NCBI GenBank assembly: GCA_022360735.1
Contig: JAKSCF010000640.1
Coordinates: 1-9,237 of the forward strand
Direction: 5' to 3'
DNA length: 9,237 bases
Source: Clostridia bacterium
GTDB lineage: Bacteria > Bacillota_A > Clostridia > Peptostreptococcales > JAAYPU01
Shown here: positions 5,559 to 9,237 of the stretch, in pieces
Layout: every line of letters starts with the position of its first letter
How positions within the stretch are numbered: position 1 is the stretch's first letter
Made by a program: the position numbers and the translations under genes
Notes under the pieces: model-generated
Told to the model about the DNA's origin: nothing
Databases searched by the model: none
What the model saw: the letters and a program-made list of their open reading frames with translations, nothing else

Positions 5559-6484
5559 TGAAACCGCCTCCTTTCCAACATATCTGCAAAAGCTTCTATT
5601 CTGGTATTCATCCCTGCCTCACCTGTGTGCTCATCAATTTTTAAGACTAGGAAAGGTAAATTGGGTAAGTTGTTTTTCATCATTTCAATCGTGATGGAAT
5701 CAATGCCGCATGAAAAAGAAGAAATATACACAATGCCATCAATATGCGCATTACGGGCAAGATACTTTGATGCACCATAATTGTTTCTGAAAAAAAGCCA
5801 ATATGGTTTTTTAATAAGGTGCCCCAGTTCATGATCTTTATCTTTTCTATTGACTCTTTCCTCTGTTATGATACCTATTTGATGTTCACGCAGTTTTTGT
5901 ATTAAATTCATATTGGCAAAGGAATCATAAATATTGTAAGGATGTCCACCGAGAAAAACGGTATGCTGGTATCCTTCATCGAATATGCCTTTAATTTTAT
6001 GTTGGTGTTTGTTATAGGCATTTTTATACGCCTTTATGGTTTTGCGTTCTTTAACGCCTAGTGCTTGGCCAATTTTTAGGAAATATTGAACCAAATCATG
6101 GTTTTTTTTCATATGTATAGGATCGTCAATAACATTATTATGCCTTTTGATACCGCTCATGACCATCTCCGGCAATCCACAAAATTTGGGACATATGGAT
6201 TCATTATTTTCACACGTCATGATACGCGGAATATATAAATAGTCACAGTTATTCTTTAGGTTTTGTGCATGACCATGATATATTTTCATAGGCAGACAAG
6301 CCTCATCCACACAATTTTTGACACCCATATCCAATATTTTTTTTTTTTTTTTTATGGAATATTCACACTCAATTTCTAATGAATCAAAAAAGGTATGTAT
6401 GAATGTATCGTATCGATAATATAACAATCCTCCGGGTATTCCTACTTTGATGCTCAACGCCTCCTCAAAAAAAGCTTTATCCAT
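5555..6484 (-). CDS. DUF2229 / COG3580-type acyl-CoA dehydratase activase-related protein
   Basis: A protein of up to 309 residues and first gene of the activase cluster. The segment KVGIPGGLLYYRY (13-25) is the usual N-terminus of this family. Conserved cysteine motifs are KNCVDEACLPMKIYHGH (Cys58, Cys63), the TCENNESICPKFC group (Cys91, Cys98, Cys102) and FSCGIDS (Cys259). These are plausible iron-sulfur ligands. The C-terminus is DEHTGEAGMNTRIEAF, shared with the next gene. Two oddities stand out. Residues 45-49 are five lysines encoded within a 17-base A run (6337-6353). The start is also unclear: ATG at 6484 has no ribosome binding site, while a strong GAGGAGG lies inside the frame at 6460-6466, 8 bp before an ATC codon at 6451 and only 2 bp before TTG at 6457. 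The coordinates follow the outer ATG, and the true protein may be 9 to 11 residues shorter. Function is inferred from family and context. Confidence 0.82.
   Translation of the reverse strand: MDKAFFEEALSIKVGIPGGLLYYRYDTFIHTFFDSLEIECEYSIKKKKKILDMGVKNCVDEACLPMKIYHGHAQNLKNNCDYLYIPRIMTCENNESICPKFCGLPEMVMSGIKRHNNVIDDPIHMKKNHDLVQYFLKIGQALGVKERKTIKAYKNAYNKHQHKIKGIFDEGYQHTVFLGGHPYNIYDSFANMNLIQKLREHQIGIITEERVNRKDKDHELGHLIKKPYWLFFRNNYGASKYLARNAHIDGIVYISSFSCGIDSITIEMMKNNLPNLPFLVLKIDEHTGEAGMNTRIEAFADMLERRRFH
6337..6353 (-). repeat. 17-base poly(A) run inside a coding region
   Basis: Seventeen T on the plus strand, hence seventeen A in the coding strand of the DUF2229-type gene, encode five consecutive lysines plus parts of the flanking isoleucine codons. 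With 17 bases the frame is intact; any change not a multiple of three gives an early frameshift (around residue 50). Such runs are known sites of replication slippage and of transcriptional slippage, and are also prone to sequencing error. Confidence 0.9.
6460..6466 (-). promoter_or_regulatory. Strong internal Shine-Dalgarno GAGGAGG of the DUF2229-type gene
   Basis: GAGGAGG lies within the apparent first 10 codons of the gene. Its spacing is 8 bp to an ATC codon (6451-6449) that would begin MKVGIPGGLL, the expected family N-terminus, and 2 bp to TTG at 6457. ATG at 6484 has nothing like it upstream. It argues that translation begins downstream of 6466. Confidence 0.6.
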
Positions 6485-6533
6485 AGATTATTATTTCAAT
6501 ACTGGTATTTTTTAATACACATAATTATGTAAT

Positions 6534-6667
6534 TAATAATTAATAATGAACAATGAATAATTGAGGATGATTTTCTGGCGAAAATTTTCATTGAATTTTA
6601 GATACTTAAAGAAAATTTTGCTCAGCAAAATTCACCTTAATTATTAATTATTCACTATTAATTCTTA
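6534..6667. mobile_element. MITE-like AT-rich element with imperfect terminal inverted repeats
   Basis: The ends of this 134-bp segment (6534-6566 and 6635-6667) are inverted copies of each other, matching at 28 of 33 positions. They are built from TAATTAATAATT-like units and close inwards with GAGG/CCTT. The centre has no open frame but holds a short hairpin, AATTTTGC-TCA-GCAAAATT (6614-6632), and a GAAAATTTTC palindrome. There is no transposase. The pattern fits a small non-autonomous element or a repetitive extragenic sequence. No clear target-site duplication was found, so this stays tentative. Confidence 0.5.
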
Positions 6668-6727
6668 ACTATTATAAAGTACCGGCATGATGACCAGCCT
6701 CTACATTTACATTTTAAAATACAGCAG

Positions 6728-6746
6728 GGGCGTATTGCATACGCCC
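6728..6746. repeat. GC-rich palindrome GGGCGTAT-TGC-ATACGCCC
   Basis: An 8-bp perfect stem with a three-base centre lies 11 bp after the hydrolase stop codon. Its position suits a terminator, but no T-run follows on the minus strand. The unusual GC content within AT-rich DNA resembles the short palindromic extragenic repeats scattered in many clostridial genomes. Either reading is possible. Confidence 0.5.
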
Positions 6747-6757
6747 TTAATTTGATA

Positions 6758-8050
6758 TTATACGGTTCGGTCTTGTTTAGATATTCTGAAGTTATCGCTA
6801 AGTAAGAGCCAGTTTTGAGGAAACTTGTTTCCCAGCACCCAATAAAATATACCTCTTAATCCGTAATCTTTTACGACATCGAATTTGGCTTGGATGCTTC
6901 GAGCATCTTCAAACCAGACAACATGGTATATACCGTCTTCATCATAATAGTTAAAGTATGGTGCTTGGCTTTCAGGATCATAGTTTATGGTTGCACCATA
7001 TTGAGCGGCTAGTGCAATGGCTTCTTGCGGGTCAAGGGTTTTAGCCCACTGGCCACCTCTCTCATAAGGTAATTTCCAATCGTAGCCGTAAAGAGGGGCT
7101 CCCATTAATATTTTTTCCGGAGGAATCACCGATACGGCAAAATCCAGTACTCGCTTGACTTCATCGATAGGAGATACGGCCAAAGGGGGACCTCCGGACC
7201 AGCCCCACTCATACGTCATAATCATTACGTAGTCTACTACCTCTCCTATAGCCTGGTAGTTATGTCCTTCATAGAGCGTTCCCAGCTGTTCTTCCGATAG
7301 TTTTGGAGCAAGCGCCACAGATACTTCATAACCTTGAGGTCTAAGCACATCTACTGTTCGTTGTAAAAAGTTGACATAGTTTTCTCTGTTTTCTCTTCCT
7401 AAGTATTCTAAATCGAAATTAACGCCTACATACCCTTTCTCCTGCATGGTCGTCAGTATCTCATTGATTAATACATCCTGTGCCGCTTCATCGGATAATA
7501 CTGCTGTTGCAATATCTTGATCAAAGGTTCCGTCTTTGAAGTTGGTGATGACCATAAGTGGTAGATTTCTATTGTATTGGGCGGCATTAAGTGCCGCTGT
7601 ATCATCCGGTGGATTCAGCGTCCCGTCAGGGTTCATGGTATAACTAAATATATTGAGGTAGGTCAGATATGGCCCTACTTCAGCTATATCTTCCGCTGCC
7701 CTTTCTCGGGATATGGCTAAATCTACAAATGCTGCGGTTTCTATTTCCGGGCGAAATCCTTGAGGAATATACAGTCTTAATCCCGGCATCACCAGATTAG
7801 GATTGTATATACCATTGATAGCTATGAGATCATCCACAGGAATGCCGTATAGATTACTGATGGTGGTTAGATTTTCTCCCGGTTGAACAAAATGGTACCT
7901 GCCTTGAATAGGAATCACTAGATTTTGCCCCACTACTAAATTATCTGTATTTTCAAGCTGATTTGCTGATATAATTCGGTCTGGATATACACTATAAATA
8001 TTAGAAATGCCCCATATAGTCTCTCCCGGTTTCACAACATGAATCTGCAT
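6758..8050 (-). CDS. yaaH: LysM-GH18 spore peptidoglycan hydrolase, YaaH/SleL-like
   Basis: A 430-residue protein with the size and plan of YaaH/SleL, the N-acetylglucosaminidase that degrades spore cortex fragments during germination. Two LysM repeats come first: HVVKPGETIWGISNIY to LVIPIQ (about 4-48) and HFVQPGENLTTISNLYGI to LYIPQG (about 53-98). They bind peptidoglycan and localise the enzyme. The GH18 barrel fills 104-420. Its catalytic motif is GVNFDLE (209-215), with Glu215 as the acid and Asp213 kept; Asn211 and Val208 replace the usual aspartates of DxxDxDxE, as far as I recall a usual variation among spore enzymes. VDYVMIMTYEWGWSGGPP (272-289) and the late GIFYWVLG strand also fit. 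There is no signal peptide, as is normal for proteins made in the mother cell. The start is ATG at 8050 with AGGAG about 9-11 bp upstream. Sporulation control is expected, but I could not identify a sigma-E or sigma-K promoter with confidence. Confidence 0.9.
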   Translation of the reverse strand: MQIHVVKPGETIWGISNIYSVYPDRIISANQLENTDNLVVGQNLVIPIQGRYHFVQPGENLTTISNLYGIPVDDLIAINGIYNPNLVMPGLRLYIPQGFRPEIETAAFVDLAISRERAAEDIAEVGPYLTYLNIFSYTMNPDGTLNPPDDTAALNAAQYNRNLPLMVITNFKDGTFDQDIATAVLSDEAAQDVLINEILTTMQEKGYVGVNFDLEYLGRENRENYVNFLQRTVDVLRPQGYEVSVALAPKLSEEQLGTLYEGHNYQAIGEVVDYVMIMTYEWGWSGGPPLAVSPIDEVKRVLDFAVSVIPPEKILMGAPLYGYDWKLPYERGGQWAKTLDPQEAIALAAQYGATINYDPESQAPYFNYYDEDGIYHVVWFEDARSIQAKFDVVKDYGLRGIFYWVLGNKFPQNWLLLSDNFRISKQDRTV

Positions 8051-8248
8051 AATATAACTCTCCTTTTATGACCTAACAGCAATTTACAATTGCGTCGTAA
8101 ATCGTTGATTTCTTCTTCGAGACTGCGCAACCTATTTCAAACCATTGAAATTACTTAAGGTCATGTTACTTTATAATTTGTCTTTTTTTAAAAGCATTAC
8201 TATATATCAATATATTCTTGTTTCTTGGAAAAAGTGTAAGTATAAGAT

Positions 8249-8269
8249 AGGATTTAGGATTTAGGATTT
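8249..8269. repeat. Three tandem AGGATTT heptamers
   Basis: AGGATTT is repeated exactly three times (8249-8255, 8256-8262, 8263-8269), followed by a degenerate fourth unit GAGATTG. It lies in the non-coding spacer between rqcP and the LysM-GH18 gene, just beyond the rqcP terminator. It is a short simple repeat with no evident role. The rest of 8051-8343 has no gene that I would defend. Confidence 0.7.
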
Positions 8270-8290
8270 GAGATTGATGGTTGAATATAA

Positions 8291-8323
8291 AATATGGACT
8301 GGTCATTATGGCCAGTCCATATT
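8291..8323 (-). terminator. Intrinsic terminator after rqcP
   Basis: The arms AATATGGACTGG (8291-8302) and CCAGTCCATATT (8312-8323) form a perfect 12-bp stem around a 9-base loop. On the minus strand the stem is followed by a TTATATT stretch. It lies 20 bp after the rqcP stop codon and separates rqcP from the hydrolase gene. The AT-rich base of the stem may let it work in both directions. Confidence 0.75.
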
Positions 8324-8343
8324 GTTTTAAGGATATGCTTATT

Positions 8344-8586
8344 TTATTCGATGATTTCAAACATTTCGCTTGCAGTATCTTTTGTAGCATGTTCAGTTAT
8401 TTTTTTTATTTTTGCTTTTAATTCCGAACCGCTGTAAATGATGGTAATTACATCATCGACTTGTACTTCACTTCCTGCTTTTGCAGGTTTATCATTAATT
8501 AAAATGCGGCCTTGATCACAAGCCTCTTTTGCCATGGTGCGCCTTTTGATCAGCCTAGATATTTTTAAAAATTTGTCTATTCTCAA
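8344..8586 (-). CDS. rqcP: RqcP, S4-domain RNA-binding protein of ribosome quality control
   Basis: An 80-residue single-domain S4 protein, equivalent to B. subtilis YabO/RqcP and older 'HslR/Hsp15-like' annotations. With RqcH it holds the P-site tRNA on stalled 50S subunits so that C-terminal alanine tails can be added to stuck nascent chains. The S4 fold covers residues 1-60: MRIDKFLKISRLIKRRTMAK, then the CDQGRILINDKPAKAGSEVQ loop rich in RNA-contacting basic residues. A short acidic tail ends in EMFEIIE. The start is TTG at 8586: the family begins MRxDKFLK, and an AGAGGT ribosome binding site lies a few bases upstream. Its location after mazG and hup is the common clostridial order. The sporulation genes yabP and yabQ that often follow are absent; a terminator follows instead. 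Confidence 0.92.
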   Translation of the reverse strand: MRIDKFLKISRLIKRRTMAKEACDQGRILINDKPAKAGSEVQVDDVITIIYSGSELKAKIKKITEHATKDTASEMFEIIE

Positions 8587-8603
8587 AATATTTACCTCTT
8601 ATC

Positions 8604-8635
8604 AAAGAAAAGCAGCTGTTTAGCTGCTTTTCTTT
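8604..8635 (-). terminator. Intrinsic terminator after hup
   Basis: A perfect 14-bp stem, AAAGAAAAGCAGCT / AGCTGCTTTTCTTT, with a four-base loop (8618-8621), starts 5 bp after the HU stop codon. The T-rich arm provides the U tract on the minus strand, and the structure is nearly symmetric, so it may act in both directions. It lies between hup and rqcP, so abundant HU message would be separated from low-level rqcP message. Confidence 0.85.
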
Positions 8636-8640
8636 TATCA

Positions 8641-8919
8641 TTACTTATTTACAGAATCTTTTAATGCTTTACCTGCTTTAAATACAGGTGCTTTTGAAGC
8701 TGGAATTTTAATAACTTCACCAGGTTTTCTTGGGTTTCTACCTTGTCTAGCTTTTCTTTCTCTTACTTCAAAAGTTCCGAAACCTATTAATTGTACTTTC
8801 TCTCCAGATACTAGTGCGCCTTCTACGCTTGCAATAAATGCATTTACTGCAGCTTCAGCATCTTTCTTCGTAAAACCAGTTTTTTCTGCTACGCTAGCAA
8901 CTAATTCAGCTTTGTTCAC
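8641..8919 (-). CDS. hup: HU family DNA-binding protein
   Basis: A 92-residue histone-like protein of standard HU length that binds and bends DNA non-specifically as a dimer. The helical dimerisation domain (1-40, [20 protein letters not shown] and following) is followed by the signature [20 protein letters not shown] (42-61). The beta arm ends in GRNPRKPGE with the intercalating Pro63, and the C-terminal helix is [15 protein letters not shown]. The start is GTG at 8919, supported by AGGAGG 7 bp upstream and by the invariant MNKxEL beginning. It is followed at once by a strong terminator, so it can be a single-gene transcript. I saw no convincing promoter in the 100 bp upstream of it, and some read-through from mazG is possible. 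Confidence 0.97.
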   Translation of the reverse strand: MNKAELVASVAEKTGFTKKDAEAAVNAFIASVEGALVSGEKVQLIGFGTFEVRERKARQGRNPRKPGEVIKIPASKAPVFKAGKALKDSVNK

Positions 8920-9019
8920 AAAATAACCTCCTCTTAATTAGAATCCTTTTTAAATAGGCCAATACCAATATTATTATTCTACTTTGCTTGAAAAAATCCT
9001 TCTTTTTTGTCACTTTTTA

Positions 9020-9237
9020 TTAAATTTTTTTTGATTCTTCCCATAAAGCATCCATTTCTTCTAGATTCATCTCTTCAAGACGCTTGCCTATTTGTCCGGC
9101 TTTCTTCTCAATATAGCTAAATCGATTAATAAATTTATGATAAGTTGTATTTAATGCTTGCTCAGGATCTACTTTAAGAAATCGTGCAACATTTACTACT
9201 GCAAATAACAAATCCCCTAATTCTTCTTGAATTTTGT
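9020..9237 (-). CDS. mazG: MazG nucleoside triphosphate pyrophosphohydrolase, C-terminal part (5' end outside the window)
   Basis: Only the last 71 codons are present; the frame is open to the right edge, so the gene starts beyond 9237. The fragment begins KIQEELGDLLFAVVNVARFL, which is the second half of the metal-binding EExxE...ExxD motif of the C-terminal MazG domain. DPEQALNTTYHKFINRF, and a tail resembling IEKKAGQIGKRLEEM, follow. MazG hydrolyses NTPs and dNTPs to monophosphates and pyrophosphate as house-cleaning. The internal TTG at 9211 is not a real start, because the conserved EELGD motif lies upstream of it. It is placed directly before hup and rqcP, as in many Clostridia; the gap to hup is 100 bp. 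Confidence 0.93.
   Translation of the reverse strand, partial: KIQEELGDLLFAVVNVARFLKVDPEQALNTTYHKFINRFSYIEKKAGQIGKRLEEMNLEEMDALWEESKKI

Noticed and set aside
6531..6667. AT-rich repeats read as a CRISPR array or origin
   Set aside because: The repeats are inverted rather than regularly spaced direct repeats, there are no unique spacers, and no DnaA-box cluster or cas gene is present.
8051..8170. Sporulation sigma-E or sigma-K promoter for the LysM-GH18 gene
   Set aside because: Such control is expected from the family, but no pair of boxes at the right spacing was convincing; the one CATA-like match is too close to the ribosome binding site.
8166..8390. Open frame of 74 codons on the minus strand
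   Set aside because: It overlaps the end of rqcP in another frame and runs through the terminator and the AGGATTT tandem repeat. It has no ribosome binding site and no recognisable protein pattern.

Overview
The window is AT-rich and every supported gene lies on the minus strand. It reads as a chromosomal segment of an anaerobic, spore-forming member of the Clostridia. The evidence is a spore-type LysM/GH18 hydrolase, a mazG-hup-rqcP group typical of Firmicutes, oxygen-sensitive 2-hydroxyacyl-CoA dehydratase activase-type proteins, DUF4342 proteins, strong AGGAGG ribosome binding sites and frequent TTG/GTG starts. The genus cannot be set from sequence alone.

Layout in transcription order (right to left): the 3' end of mazG (9020-9237, running off the window); HU protein (8641-8919) with a strong terminator; rqcP (8344-8586) with a terminator; a 290-bp spacer with an AGGATTT tandem repeat; a YaaH/SleL-like LysM-GH18 spore hydrolase (6758-8050); a 270-bp spacer holding a MITE-like element and a GC-rich palindrome; and a tightly coupled three-gene cluster (6484-3518). 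That cluster encodes a DUF2229/COG3580-type protein, a COG3581-type protein and a [4Fe-4S] ASKHA activase. The first gene carries a run of 17 A inside its reading frame and a puzzling start site. No acyl-CoA dehydratase or CoA-transferase is present, so the substrate is unknown.

The left third is a signalling locus: two paralogous membrane-anchored DUF4342 proteins (2980-3414 and 2254-2679), an OmpR-family response regulator (1548-2225) and its histidine kinase (147-1544). The second DUF4342 gene, regulator and kinase form one operon with a near-consensus sigma-A promoter (TTGATA-17-TATAAA).

The most notable signal is a set of four TCTAA direct repeats spaced exactly 11 bp apart, followed at a fixed distance by a TATACT -10 box. 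It occurs just upstream of the first DUF4342 gene and again just after that gene, upstream of the second DUF4342/regulator/kinase operon. The spacers between repeats have diverged but the repeats have not. This is the architecture expected for tandem binding of an OmpR/PhoB-type regulator. I infer a self-regulating two-component system that controls two DUF4342 membrane proteins of unknown function.

The 146 bp downstream of the kinase hold no gene and no terminator that I can defend. No tRNA, rRNA, CRISPR array or transposase gene was seen.
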